Assembly (NCBI RefSeq): GCF_002288925.2
Contig: NW_022098004.1
Location: 6,715,759 to 6,779,758, forward strand
Reading direction: 5' to 3'
Length of the DNA: 64,000 nucleotides
From: Delphinapterus leucas
Taxonomy: Eukaryota > Chordata > Mammalia > Artiodactyla > Monodontidae
The position numbers were made by a program, and so were the translations under genes. The notes beneath the pieces were generated by a model that ran no database searches, was not told where the DNA came from, and saw nothing but the letters and a program-made list of their open reading frames with translations. The first letter of the stretch is position 1. Each line of letters starts with the position of its first letter. Shown here one piece after another: positions 1-11,345 of the stretch.

Positions 1-435
1 ATCACATCGCCCCACTCACGTCCACCCAGCCCTTACGACCATCGCTACTGAACTGGGTTTACCTCCTGATGGTCAATCTCCCAGCACAGAGGAAGGGCAG
101 GCACCATGGTGACCCTGTGTCTCCCCGGGACACAGAAGGGGCTCACATGTGAAGGCCTAAAGGACGTGCTGCAAGTGCTCCACAAAAGAGAAGCCACCTC
201 TGCAGGTGGACTGGAATTTTCCACCGCAGTGAGGTCCCGCACGGGTAGAGATTCTGTCACCGTGACCCCCGCCACCTAGCACTGTGTCCGGCACCTTGTA
301 AGTCAAATCTAACTTCATGAGGAGCTTTCCACAGCAGAGAACATGCTCCAACCCCCTCAGAATGTTTAAAGAAAGAATGAACATCCGAGTCCAAAACCAT
401 CGGGAGAAAACTACAAAAATGTGAGCGAATCTTAC

Positions 436-483
436 CTGTTTCTTCTGGTCTGATCCACAGAATAAATCTGCTTTCGCAACCAA
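436..483 (-). CDS. PLCG2: PLCG2 coding exon 4 (start of EF-hand region)
   Basis: A 48-base exon completes Ser144, encodes WLRKQIYSVDQTRRN (residues 145-159) and leaves two bases of codon 160. The acceptor is cttcccag|TTGGTTG (ag at 485-484) and the donor is AACAG|gtaaga (gt at 435-434), a near-perfect consensus. The sequence is identical to the human segment as I remember it and opens the EF-hand module that follows the PH domain. The exon is too short to be seen as an open frame of its own; it was found by continuing the protein. The next exon (beginning ISLRELK in relatives) is not in bases 1-435. Confidence 0.96.
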
Positions 484-1189
484 CTGGGAAGAGAGTTGAG
501 ACAAAGAAAGAAAGTTAGAAAACAGCACAAGTCTAAGTGAGTTCTATAGGATGCGACAAAGGAAACTGGAAACGAAAAGGAAGGTTTTCCAACTTTCTAA
601 CTCAGGCCACTTGGGAAGAAGCAGTTTCTCCTTGTGGTTGAAATGCCCCAGCTGAGCCAAGAGGCCCCTTTGACAGAGGTTGGCAATCTTTAAACTGACA
701 ATTCCCTCTGATGATATTAGTTAATCCCCAAAAAGCTGGTAAGGAAAATGGTGTAAATCAGAGGGTTTTGGTTTGCTGGAGGGACAGTAATTCACACACC
801 AATCCCATCCAAAGGGAGTGGCAGGTGGAAAATCCCCGGACCGCAAGCCTGAGGTCCTTTGATCAGTCAGTTTAATCCCTCTTCCTAAATCCTTTAAGAA
901 ACAAGCCTCGGGCCCTCCCCTCAAACCCAACACCAGTACGACCTTCTGTCTCAGCCCCAGGGCCCTCCTCACTCCAGCAGGCCAACACCAAGGCCCAGCA
1001 CTGAGACAGGCTTTTCTGTGAGATGCTGGAGAGTCCACAGCCACTAATGGGAACCTACTGCATACAGGACACTCAATGAGCCTCCAAGACGCAAAGCTCC
1101 CTTTTCCTTTCTTTCACCATATTGGCTAAAGGGGGCAGAATAAATGCCTGAGTGAGCGAACACAGAGATAAACAGGCCAAAACCGTCAC

Positions 1190-1283
1190 CTCTCAATGAT
1201 GGTGGGGGTGGATGCGTTCATCACTTCCTGGTGCAAGATCTTCAAGCCAGAGAGCCACTTAGTTGCATCTTCTTTAGAGTCGG
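1190..1283 (-). CDS. PLCG2: PLCG2 coding exon 3 (end of PH domain)
   Basis: 94 bases complete Ala113 (G|CC), encode residues 114-143 ([14 protein letters not shown]...TPTIIE) and leave two bases of Ser144. The acceptor is ctctacag|CCGAC (ag at 1285-1284) and the donor is GAGAG|gtgacg (gt at 1189-1188). The [12 protein letters not shown] helix is the C-terminal alpha-helix that closes the PH domain, with its invariant tryptophan present. T120-K121 replaces Val-Asn and V133 replaces Ala relative to remembered human PLCG2, so most change in this exon is at the start of that helix. Confidence 0.96.
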
Positions 1284-1654
1284 CTGTAGAGGTGAGGGGA
1301 CAGAAATGCTCTGTTACTCCCTGGGAAGACAGACCACTGCTTAGGGACCCCCCCCCACACCTTCCCAGCCCCACACAGACCACGGGGCTGGGAGGAGCCT
1401 GTGCTGGTTCCTAGGACCTACTTTTTGTCTCAGATGAGGCCATATGCCCATGGTGAGCCTCCTACAGCAGGGGTGGCAAGCCGGTGACTTTTTAAGAGTT
1501 TTAGCCCTATGCTAACAAACAAGAGGCAGGACCTGGGATAACTTGTACCACAATCCTGAGCAGCCCTAAGCATCTCCCCTGTTTCTTTTCAAGGCCAGAG
1601 AGAGGGGTGGAAAGTAGGTGATGCTGATGCCTGTAAGGGAAGCGGCAACAAGTA

Positions 1655-1805
1655 CCAGTTAAGAGCTTGGCGTCATCGCCAAGTCCCAGTGTACCGCTTC
1701 AGGGCTGTGTGATGTTCAGTTGGTTACTTAACCTCTCTGTGCCTCATTTCCTAATCAGTAAAGTGGAGATGGCAATGCAAACAACTAGTCCAGTTATTAA
1801 ACATC
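1655..1805 (+). repeat. MIR SINE fragment
   Basis: Contains the MIR core 'ttacttaacctctctgtgcctcatttcctaatcagtaaagtggag' in sense orientation, in intron 3. Confidence 0.7.
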
Positions 1806-2089
1806 TCCAAACTAGGGAGTTTGCTAGTCTAGATAGAGCATGCTGAGGTTTCTGCTCTCACTCTTCCCATGTGGATGAGGAGAAAACTACAGCTCAGAAG
1901 AGTGATGGGACCTGTCCCAGAGCCAGTAAATAAGAAGCTGGGATCCAGACATCACCCTGGCATCCTGGGCTCCACGTCTTGCTTGGGCTTTCATGGCCTC
2001 CCTACCAAGAAGAGCACCCAGGCTTCAGCCTGCAGGGGGGCTACGTGGACAAAGCTCTGAAGGGACACAGTCACGGGCCCCTCTCTCCT

Positions 2090-2512
2090 GCCCCATCTCT
2101 GCCTCCTGCTACACACCATCAATCAGACGGCCACCCAACACTTCCTACATCCAGCTTGCTAATTTCCCTCCTCCAAGCCCTGGCACATGCAATGTCCTCT
2201 CCCTGGACCATCCTCCCTCTTTCATCCCAACTCCTACTGATGCCTTAAAACCCAGTTGAAAAGTCACCTCCCCTGCAAAGCCTTCCAGGGAATGAGGCAC
2301 TGTGTATTCCTGCAGCACGCTTATGTTTGGACTACTGCTCTTATCGCAGAGTACTCTAAGTTCCTGTCCACACGTCTGTCTCCCCAAGTAGACTGTGAGC
2401 TCCTTAAAGGCAGCAACTGGGTCTTATTCCTCTTTACAGCCCCAAGGACACGTAGTACAACCTGGCACAGGGCATATGCTCAAAAGATGCCTGATGCAAG
2501 CATGAATGAGAA
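2090..2512 (+). repeat. L2 LINE 3' end
   Basis: Typical L2 tail wording: 'gactgtgagctccttaaaggcagcaactgggtctta' followed by 'tggcacagggcatatgctcaaaagatg'. Confidence 0.65.
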
Positions 2513-2553
2513 CTCAAACCAATGAGACCTATCTGACCCTAAATTATATGTCT

Positions 2554-2655
2554 TTTATAACTGAGTTGTAATAGTTCTTAAATATTCTAGATATGTTTTT
2601 AATCAGGCATACGAATTGCAATTTTTTTTCTCTATATTGTGGGTTGTCTTTTCAC
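2554..2655 (-). repeat. L1 ORF2 fragment (antisense)
   Basis: Reverse complement matches the common L1 stretch 'gtgaaaagacaaccca...tacaactca'. It lies directly against the SINE tail at 2656. Confidence 0.55.
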
Positions 2656-2778
2656 TTTTTTTTTCTCTCGGCCGTGCTGCATGGCTTACAGAATCTTAGT
2701 TTCCCCACCAGGGATCAAACTCAGGCCCCCTGCAGTGGAAGCTCGGAGTCCTAACCACTGGACCGCCAGGGAAGTCCC
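2656..2778 (-). repeat. Short CHR-type SINE
   Basis: T-run then a reverse-complement tRNA-derived head ending ccagggaagtcccta. Joined on its left to an L1 fragment; see the composite direct repeat at 2529-2802. Confidence 0.8.
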
Positions 2779-3254
2779 TACCTGACCCTAAATTCAATGT
2801 CTCTAACGCGACTCAGCTTTCACGGTTTCCCCCCACTTTGGTCTACTTTTAATGCTACTTATTTTCTCTCTCGTCAGTCATGATTGTACGTCAAGTTCTA
2901 AGTCAATACATTCTGGGATTAGACCTGAAGGCAGCTACAGGCTTCTGCCCCTGAGCGAAGTGCCTGTGCTTTTTCACAGCCCTTCTCCTGGCTGCTCAGA
3001 GGCCTCTTGGACTTTCTGGCGGACTCATAGGGATGGCCTGAAATCTCGCCTCCAGATACACGTGTCTCCGTGTGTGCACGTGTGTGTGTGCATGTATGCG
3101 TTTACTGTAAGTGCATGTACGCATGTTTACATGTGTGAGGTGGAAGATTTCAGGATAGTTCCTTCGGATCAGTTAAGCTGAATAAATGGTGCAGGCCAGA
3201 CTCTGCTGGACGAAAAATGTACCCGCCTTCAGCTTTCTGCACGAGCCAGGTAGG

Positions 3255-3395
3255 CCCTTAACGTAATCCTTTCCACGTGCCAGTGGAGTCGGCATTATTG
3301 GGCTCCCCGTTTCACAGCTGAGTGAACCGCAGCTCAGAGAGGCTGAGTCGCTTACCCAAAGTCACACAGCTAGAAAGGGACAGGGTTAGGATTCA
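3255..3395 (-). repeat. MIR SINE fragment
   Basis: 'tcacagctgagtgaaccgcagctcagagaggctgagtcgcttacccaaagtcacacagctag' is the MIR core read in reverse. Confidence 0.7.
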
Positions 3396-3422
3396 AAACC
3401 ATGACGCCCTAAACACGCATTA

Positions 3423-3683
<261 letters not shown>

Positions 3684-3689
3684 TCAGAA

Positions 3690-3895
3690 GCTGGAGTTCA
3701 CTCCATCTGAGGCTGCAGCCATGTGCCTGCACCCCAGACACACAGAGCCCAGCTCTTCACTCCCCAGAGTGAAGACAAGCTGGGCCAGCCCCACAGCCCT
3801 GTCCATCTTGCAGGATTATGTGCAAAAAATGAAATGCTTGTTGTTCTGAGCCACTAAGTACTGGGAGACTTGTTGTACAGCAATAGATGACAGAA
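3690..3895 (+). repeat. MaLR-type LTR tail fragment
   Basis: Ends 'ttctgagccactaagtactgggagacttgttgtacagcaatagatgac', the same tail as the larger LTR copies at 31740-32340 and 35605-36095. Confidence 0.5.
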
Positions 3896-3974
3896 AAAGA
3901 GGAAACCCATCCTCCCTAGAACCCCTCCTGCCACGTGATGCCAACTCACTCCTAGCCAAAACCTACCTGGCCAG

Positions 3975-4150
3975 GATGGCACCTGACCCAAGGGTGACCC
4001 CTCCCTCCATGGGATGGCCATCTGATCTAAGGGTGACCCCCCCCCACACACAGGGTGGCCATTTGGTCCAAAAATGACCCCCTCCCCTCACAGGATGGCC
4101 ACCTGATGCAAGGGAGACCCCCCCCTTTCCTGTCATAGGATGTCCCGTGA
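3975..4150. repeat. Minisatellite, about 42-45 bp unit, about 4 copies
   Basis: Repeated unit of the form 'atggccacctgatgcaagggtgacccc' plus a C-rich spacer, beginning near 3975, 4013, 4056, 4095 and a degenerate last copy near 4139. Each unit carries a run of 5-9 C. Confidence 0.75.
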
Positions 4151-4917
4151 ACTAAGGAGTGTCACAGAGTGACAAGTCCATCCATCCTTTCCTCCCTTTC
4201 TTCTGTCAAAAAAGCACCTTGTCCTGGGATGAACCCATTTCACGTGCTTGAGGTGAAGATGATCCACATCCCGGCACCTTTCACCACAACAAGCCAAAGG
4301 AGGGGCCGAGGGTCCCAGGAATGACCACAATGTCCCACCCTTGGCACGGTGATGGGTTCAGGGATGAGCACATGGCCTAAGCTGCCCCCATCAGCATCCT
4401 CCTGGGACTTAAGTGGCCAAAGCTATTCATCGAATTTCTCCTGCTGCTGCTGCCAGGCTGACAAAACGTGGGTCTAGGGGTAGCAGGCCATGTGGCCTGC
4501 CATACAGAAAGCAAAGATTCATCCCTGATGCACTACTGAGCCCCTGGGTCCATTTGGGCTTGAAGCCACTTCTGCGCTGGAGCATGCTACCTATGTGACC
4601 CAATAAATTCTCTTTTTTGCTTTGGTTAGTGGGAAATGAGTTTCTGTCACATGTAACCATAAGAATCCTGGGACATACATCTTTGTTCTTACACTGCACA
4701 GAGAAACAGGAAAGAGGTATTCCTGGAAATGAGAGAGTAGGGAAGGAGACCTCAGCTTTGATCTGGGATCAAGGAAGCAAATAGACCCAATTGAACAAAG
4801 GCATTTTAGGGTCAGAATTGAACTGGCAGGAAAGGTTCACAGCCACTCACACAGAACAACAGGAGGAGGAGACAGAGTATTAAATTAGGGGAGGAGGGGA
4901 TGGAATGAACCAAAGCC

Positions 4918-5234
4918 TTTTTTTTAAAATTTATTTTTGGCTGCGTTGGGTCTTTGTTGCTGCACACGGCCTTTCTCTAGTTGCGGCAAGCGGGGGCTAC
5001 TCTTTGTTTCGGCGCACGGGCTTCTCATTGCGGTGGCTTCTCTTGTTGCAGAGCACGGGCTCTAGGCACGTGAGCTCAGTAGTTGTGGCTCACGGGCTCT
5101 AGATGCAGGCTCAGTAGTTGTGCCGCACGGGCTTAGTTGCTCCACGGCACGTGGGATCTTCCCAGACTAGGGCTCAAACCTGTGTCCCCTGCATTGGCAG
5201 GCGGATTCTTAACCGCTGCGCCACCAGGGAAGCC
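4918..5234 (-). repeat. CHR-2 SINE, full-length
   Basis: Reverse complement of the tRNA-derived SINE from T-run/ttggctgcgttggg to ccaccagggaagcc. Flanked by a degenerate duplication tgaaccaaagcct / tgaaccagaggct (4906-4918, 5235-5247). Confidence 0.92.
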
Positions 5235-5359
5235 TGAACCAGAGGCTTCTCACTTTCTTACCATCGATCTAGCTAGACTGAAAACAGTTTGGGGGACAAG
5301 AATCATGAAGTAAAGTGAAAAGACTTTAAATAAACAGCATTTGTTCTGTACCCTGTGTG

Positions 5360-6125
5360 TGGTGGTAGCTACACAAGTCTAAACGTGATAAAATTCCTTG
5401 AAACTATACACCAAAACAAAAACAAACAAAAGTTGAGTCCACATAAAAAATGGTGAAAACTAATTAAGGTCTGACCACTCAGCCATAAAAAAGAACAAAA
5501 TAACGCCATTTGCAGCAACATGGATGCAACTAGAGATTATCACACTTAGCAAAGTCAGTCAGAAAGAGAAAGACAAATACCACATGATATCACTTATATG
5601 TGGAATCTAAACTATGACACAAATGAAACTATCTACAAAAGAGAAACAGAATCAGGGACATAGAGGATAGACTGGTGGTTGCCAAGGGGGAGGTGGGTGG
5701 GAAAGGGTTGGACTGGGAGTTTGGGATTAGCAGATACAAGCTGGTATATGTAGAATGGATAAACGACAAGGTTCTACTGTAGAGCACAGGGAATTATATT
5801 CAGTATCCTGTGATAAACCACAAGGGAAAAGAATAGAAAGAGAATGTGTACATATGTATAACTGAGTCATTTTGCTGTTCAGCAGTAATTAACACAATAC
5901 TGTAATTCAACTATTATTTAATAAAAAATAAATTAAAAAAACTAATTAAGGTCTGTAATTTAATAATATTTTACCAGTGTCCATTTCCTGGGCTTGACAA
6001 CTATGGTTATGAAAGATGTTATCACAGGGGGAAATTGGATGAATGGTACACAGAAACTCTGTGTTATTTTTGTAATGTCATCATGAGTCTAAAATTATTT
6101 CAAACTAAAAAGTTTTTTAAAACAC
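5360..6125 (+). repeat. Old L1M 3' sequence, split by a younger L1
   Basis: 'aatggtacacagaaactctgtgttatttttgtaatgtc' and flanks look like an old L1 3' UTR. The younger L1 at 5474-5937 interrupts it. Confidence 0.5.
5474..5937 (+). mobile_element. 5'-truncated L1 3' end with perfect 18-bp TSD
   Basis: Begins cactcagccataaaaaagaac and ends in ataaaaaataaattaaaa. The direct repeat aaaactaattaaggtctg occurs at 5456-5473 and 5938-5955 without mismatch, so the insertion is fairly young. Confidence 0.9.
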
Positions 6126-6132
6126 TTATCAA

Positions 6133-6481
6133 GGGACTTCCCTGGTGCAGTGGTTAAGAATCTGCCTGCCAATGCAGGGGACACAGGTTTGAGCCCTGGT
6201 CCGGGAAGATCCCACATGCCACCGCAGCGACTAAGCCCGTGCGCCACAACTACTGAGCCTGCGCTCTAGAGCCCACAAGCCACAACTACTGAGCCCACAT
6301 GCCACAACTACTGAAGCCTGCATGCCTAGAGCCCATGCTCCACAACAAAAGAAGCCACCGTAATGGGAATCCCGCGCACCACAACGAAGGGCAGCCCCTG
6401 CTCGCCGCAACTAGAGAAAGCCCGCGCACAGAAATGAGGACCCAACACAGCCCAAAAATAAATTTAAAAAAATTTTTTTAA
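6133..6481 (+). repeat. CHR-2 SINE, full-length
   Basis: Starts gggacttccctggtg and ends gcccaaaaataaatttaaaaaa. The tRNA-like B-box region is ggtttgagccc. Confidence 0.92.
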
Positions 6482-6924
6482 ACCCACTTAATTATGGGTG
6501 GTCCTATTATGGGGGTGGGGGTGGGGTCAAGGGGTCCTTCATTCCTCAAAAACTAACAACAAAACACAGAGTCTTTGTGCGCGCTCAGATTCACAACCTT
6601 CTGGGGGGTTAAATCAGCACTGCTGATTTACCTGCTTCAGCGGTTATCTGAGAACATCTGAGGTATTAATGTTCGTTCTCAGAAATCAGTTACTTACCCA
6701 ACCCAGCTGCCTGCCGGTTAGGAGCCCAGTGGCCTTAAGCAATACTCTTTTTTTCCTAGCTAGTCTAACAATGATTATCTAACCATTCTCTTTCCCCATA
6801 AAATACCTCTAAGAGGGAATTTCTGAATTGGCCAACTGTGAGCTTTTTTCCTTACAGCAAAATTATAATAAAAATTTGATGCGTTCATAACTAAAGAGAA
6901 AAATTTCAGATAATGTAACACTGT

Positions 6925-7545
6925 CTTCAGGCAATCACCAAATCTTATCAATTCCTTCTAAATCACTCTTGAATCTATCTTCTACCCATTCCCAGGGCCA
7001 ACACCATAATCCAAGCCACTGTCACCTCTCGCTTGCACTACTGAAGTAGCCAGGAGCTACCCCCATAGTCTTTTCTATGAAATGCAGACATGCTCCAGCC
7101 ACCCCTGGGCTTCAAGCTTGCCGATGGCATCCCAGTACTATTAGGGCTAAGAACCAAGGCCATGTGATGACCCTGCCGACGCCATCTGGATCAACTGTGC
7201 ATCCTCACCGCTGTGCTCCAGCCACGCTGGCCAGCAGCTTGCATTCACTCCCCCACAGGACACCACCGCTGGCTCTGCTGGGGACACTCTTAGCCTAGTT
7301 AGTTAGCTCCACGTTCTTCCTCCCAGTTTCAGCTCGATCACCGTCAGATGCACAGAATACCCTCCAACCACTGCTATTACACACACCAAGCCCCTCTTCC
7401 CCACAGCACTGAAGAAGCCAAGTGCTTAGTGGTGTGAACCATGGATTCATGGCTCCTTCCCTAGATGGTGCATCTTTCCTCACCACTGTATCTCCACCCC
7501 TAGCGGAGCAACTGGTACACAGTGGGGCCCAATAAATAGCTGTTG
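6925..7545 (+). repeat. L2 LINE 3' end
   Basis: Contains 'ctccagccacgctggccag' and ends 'ggtacacagtggggcccaataaatagctgttga', typical L2 3' wording. Confidence 0.5.
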
Positions 7546-7765
7546 AAAGAGGAAGCGGACAGAGAGAGATGGAGACACAGACGGGGACAGAACTGGAGAC
7601 GGGACAGAGGGGGAGGCAGAGGGAGACAGACACACACAGATACGAACACACACAAATGGAAACAACCAGACAGGGTAAAAGAGGGGCAGAAACAACCAGA
7701 TATGAACAGAAGACAAGCCATCCAGATGAGGGAGGGAGGGAGACACAACCATGCAACGTACAAAG
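7546..7765. repeat. Purine-rich low-complexity stretch (GA/ACA)
   Basis: Continuous gagacagac/gggaggcag-type sequence, giving spurious open frames on both strands. Confidence 0.8.
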
Positions 7766-8044
7766 TCAGAGAGAAAGAAACATGGGAAAAGACGGGAAAA
7801 GACTAAAATATAAACAGCCACTCTGACGATGCAAGCAGCCCTGACCGTCCCTACACTGCCCTTCACTTCGGTGCAAGCAAGGATCCTTTGGAGGCCAGCC
7901 CTGTCCCAGGAAAGGGCCGCAGGCATCCGCCCTCGCCAGCCAGGACTGGCTGCCTCCATGATGTCATCCTGTTCACTTCCCCCTTTCCTTTCCCGGGATA
8001 AGAACTGGCCTATTCATCGTGCTTCTGATAAGACTATGCTCTCT

Positions 8045-8400
8045 CCACTGGATTGCCTCTGTCCCATTGTCAGAGATCAGCTGATGATGTGTGTGGGTCT
8101 ATTTCTGTTCTCTCTATTCTGTTCCATTGATCTAATCGTCTATTATTTCCCCAACACCTCACTGTCTTGATAACTATGGCTTTCTAGTAAGTCTCAGAGT
8201 GGGGCAGCAGGCACCTCTGACTTCGTTCTTCTTCAATAGTGTACTGGCAATTCCGGGTGTTTTGCCTCTCCATAGAAACTTCAGGGTCAGACTGTCAATA
8301 TCTACAGAATAACTTGCTGGGATATTGATTGGGATCGTGTTGACTCTACACCAAGTTGCAAAGAACTGACATATTGAGTCCTTCTATCCATAAACGCAGA
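8045..8400 (-). repeat. Old L1 ORF2 fragment (antisense)
   Basis: 'gtgtgggtctatttctgttctctctattctgttccattgatctaat' and 'aacttgctgggatattgattgggat' are the reverse of the late ORF2/L1 region. Confidence 0.75.
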
Positions 8401-8504
8401 GTATTTATCCAGCATACTTTGTCAGCCAGACACTCTCCTGGATGTACACACTCCTGGCCTCCAAAGGTCTTACAGACACACTAGCTTCATCCATGCGACT
8501 AGAA

Positions 8505-8945
8505 ATAAAGGCAATAATAATAATCACGTACCGCTCTTACAGAGCACTTCCTATATGCCAGGCACAGCGCTAACGCTCTGCACATGTCACAGGTCGGTTC
8601 CCTGGAAGCCAAGCCTGAGGCAAGGACTCTCTTTTAGGTTTTTATTGGGCGGTGGGGTGGCGGGAGGGTGCTCAGAGGACAAAGGACTGCAGAAACAGAT
8701 GAGGCAGGAGAATAAAGCTAGGCTGTGGTCCCAGCAGGGGACGGGCTTCAGCGTGGTCACATGAGGCGCTGGAGCATGGATCACACCAGGCAACTGAGTC
8801 TCCTGGAAACAGCGAGGCTGTCCTTTTGCTCTCCCATGACTGTCCCCATTATACAGATGAGGAAACAGGCATGCAGAGGTGAAGTACCTCGGCCAGGGTC
8901 ACCAGCCAGCAAGCGGAAGAGCCAGGATTTGAACCTTTACGTTGC
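8505..8945 (-). repeat. MIR SINE split by about 200 bp of other sequence
   Basis: MIR left part at 8505-8592 ('cacttcctatatgccaggcacagcgctaa') and right part from about 8838 ('cccattatacagatgaggaaacagg...gatttgaacc'). The material between is not MIR. Confidence 0.6.
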
Positions 8946-9029
8946 TTCTCACGGTCAGGCAGGCGACGCTGAGAAGCCACGTTAGGACACGCAGCCCTCT
9001 TCCCACCGCGCTCCAGTCAGCAAGTCTCA

Positions 9030-9310
9030 CCGTACATGGGCCTCCTGGCTACGTCGGCTCTCATTTAAGTGACTTCTCAACACCGCCTTCCCTCTCCCCC
9101 TCCCTGCACGGATCCAGCCCGTCATTTTTACATCTGTGCCATAAAGTTCCTCACCAGCACCATAGGCATTCATAGGTTTCTTTGTTTGCTGCCTATCTGC
9201 TCTCTCCTCTAAGCCCCAGGAGGACAAGGGTCGTGTCCGCCCTGTTCACAACCGGAGCCTCACACCCAGCTACGTCAGAGCCTGGCTCAGAGCAGAAATT
9301 CAGACTGCCG
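9030..9310 (+). repeat. L2 LINE fragment
   Basis: 'ctctaagccccaggaggacaagggtcgtgtccgccctgttcac' and following text match L2 3' wording. Confidence 0.5.
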
Positions 9311-9334
9311 CGGAATACATGATTAGGTTTCCTG

Positions 9335-10005
9335 GGTGTCTTGGCTTGGCTTCCCCCAGAAGCGGACCCTGAGACAAGGATTTGAGCACATGCAGTTTAT
9401 CCAGGAGCTGATCCCAGGAAACACCAGCAGAGGAGCAGGGAAGTGAGACAGAGAAGGGAAGGCGCTGACAAGGAGGCTGCTATGTCATCATCCTGGTACC
9501 CCAGGGGCACAGGGAGCTGCATGGGGATCTGGGAGCCCCTTAGAGTTTGCCCCACCAAGAGAGGGAGGGAGCTGGGGTGTTATCCCCCAACCTCCAACTG
9601 CTATTGGTTGAGGGCCGCTTTTAGGGGGTCTTAACTCCCCAGGCCTCAGGCAAAGAGCTGCAGCATTCACGGCCAAGTGCCTTTAACGTGCAGCAGTGAT
9701 TACTATGGCAGCAGGGTTAGGCCTCGGCATCCTCTGCTGGATCTGGTTATCGAACTGGCAGCTTCCGTGCTACCCCCATGGAACTCGGCGATCAGATGTT
9801 TGAGGGGTCAAAGCTGCAATGTCTCTCTAGTTCAGGCAGGACAGTGGCAGATGTGGACAAGTCCCAGTTGTTGAGGGAACAGCGTCTCTGGGCTCCCCCA
9901 GGAGAGATCCTACATGGAGACGGGACGAGATGTTACTGCCCCTGTACATTCTGTAGCCCCACAGGTATCCTGGATCAGCAGGTGGTTCTGGAATTACAGG
10001 TATCA
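9335..10005 (-). repeat. Old interspersed repeat, family not named
   Basis: 'gaccctgagacaaggatttgagcacatgcagtttatccaggag...cccaggaaacacc' is a dispersed mammalian repeat motif I recognise but cannot name with certainty (LTR-like). Strand is a guess. Confidence 0.3.
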
Positions 10006-10029
10006 GTGCGCTCCCTCGCTCACTCTCTC

Positions 10030-10565
10030 TTTTTAATGTAACAGCTTTTTTAAGATATAGTTCACATGCCATACAGGTCATCCACATGAAGTATACAATT
10101 CAATGGCTTTTAGTATATTCACAGACTTGGGCAACCACCACCAGCGTCGATGTTAGAACATTTTCATCCCCCCAGAAAGAAACCCATACCCTTCAGCCTC
10201 CACATTTCCCACTCAGCGCACACCAGCCCCCGGACAACACTCATCTACTTTCAGTCTATAGAGACTGGCCTGTTCTGGATGTTTCATAGAAAGAGAGGCA
10301 TACGATACGTGGTCTTTTGTGTCTCGCTTTTAAGTTCACTTGGCAGAAGATCTCTGAGGTTCCTCCGTGTTGTAGCACGTGTCAGTACTTCATTTTTATG
10401 AATGAATAATATTCCATCGTATGGATTTGGTCTATCCATTTACCCACTGATGGACATTCGGGTTGTTTCCACCTTTTCGTTATTGTAAATAGTACAGCTA
10501 TGAACATCTGCAGACAGGTTTCTTTTTGAACACCCGTTTTCAGTTATCTCAGGTTTCTGGTAGGA
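10030..10565 (-). repeat. Old L1 3' region (antisense)
   Basis: 'tgtaacagcttttttaagatatagttcacatgccatacag' through 'atgaataatattccatcgtatggatttggt...cccactgatggacattcgggttg' is the reverse of an old L1M 3' part. Confidence 0.75.
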
Positions 10566-11159
10566 GCGGAAATTGGTCCTCTATCGACTATACCCTCAGG
10601 GCTGCAGGTGTAACGGTGACGTGCCCCCTTCATGCCACGCGGCTGACCAGCCACCAACCCGGGCCAGCGATGGTGCTCGTATGTAGGTGGCCAGTCACTT
10701 GCTGTGCATGAGCCACCACCGAGCCCTTTAAAGCTGTCACCACTACTTCCCAGGCCTTCTGGGCAAGCAGGGGCCACCTCCAGAGACACACAGGTGCTCA
10801 CTCTCTGGCCACCCCCTTGATTACCAGGGGCCCCAGGAAGTCAGGAAGGAAATCCCTGGCCAGTGGGAGTGGTTTTCTATTTGATAACTGGCAGAGTCTG
10901 CAAGGGCCCTTTGGGCATTTTTGTTGGCATGCCCAGTACTTGATCTTGCATCACACGGGGGCACCTTCCTTGCTAAAGGGTGGTCCCACCACACCAGGGG
11001 TGCGGAGCAGCAAGAAGCGTAAGGCTGGCTGCACCCAGCCGGGTTAATCCCAAACCACCTTTCGGACCTGCCGCTGGGAATAAAACCCTAGTGCCGGGGA
11101 TGCAAATCCACAGGTTTCCAAGGGTCCCCCAGGTCGTGACAAGCCCATGGCTGGTGATG

Positions 11160-11345
11160 AGCAGATAAGACTCTGGAACCAGTCCACCTGGGTTCAAATC
11201 CAGCAGGTGGTTTCAGGCAGTAAGTTCACCTCTTCCTGCCTCCGTTTCCTCATGTGAGCAACAGGAGAAATAATGGTCTCCCCACGCGGTGTTCTTTGAG
11301 GATTAAATGAAAGTGTGTCCGTAGGTGTGCGTGCATGCACGCGTG
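11160..11345 (+). repeat. MIR SINE fragment
   Basis: 'ctggaaccagtccacctgggttcaaatccagc...cctccgtttcctcatgtgagcaacagg' is MIR in sense orientation. Confidence 0.75.

Noticed and set aside
1..435. Next PLCG2 exon (ISLRELK...) in the first 435 bases
   Set aside because: None of the minus-strand frames reads like that part of the protein; the exon lies outside the window.
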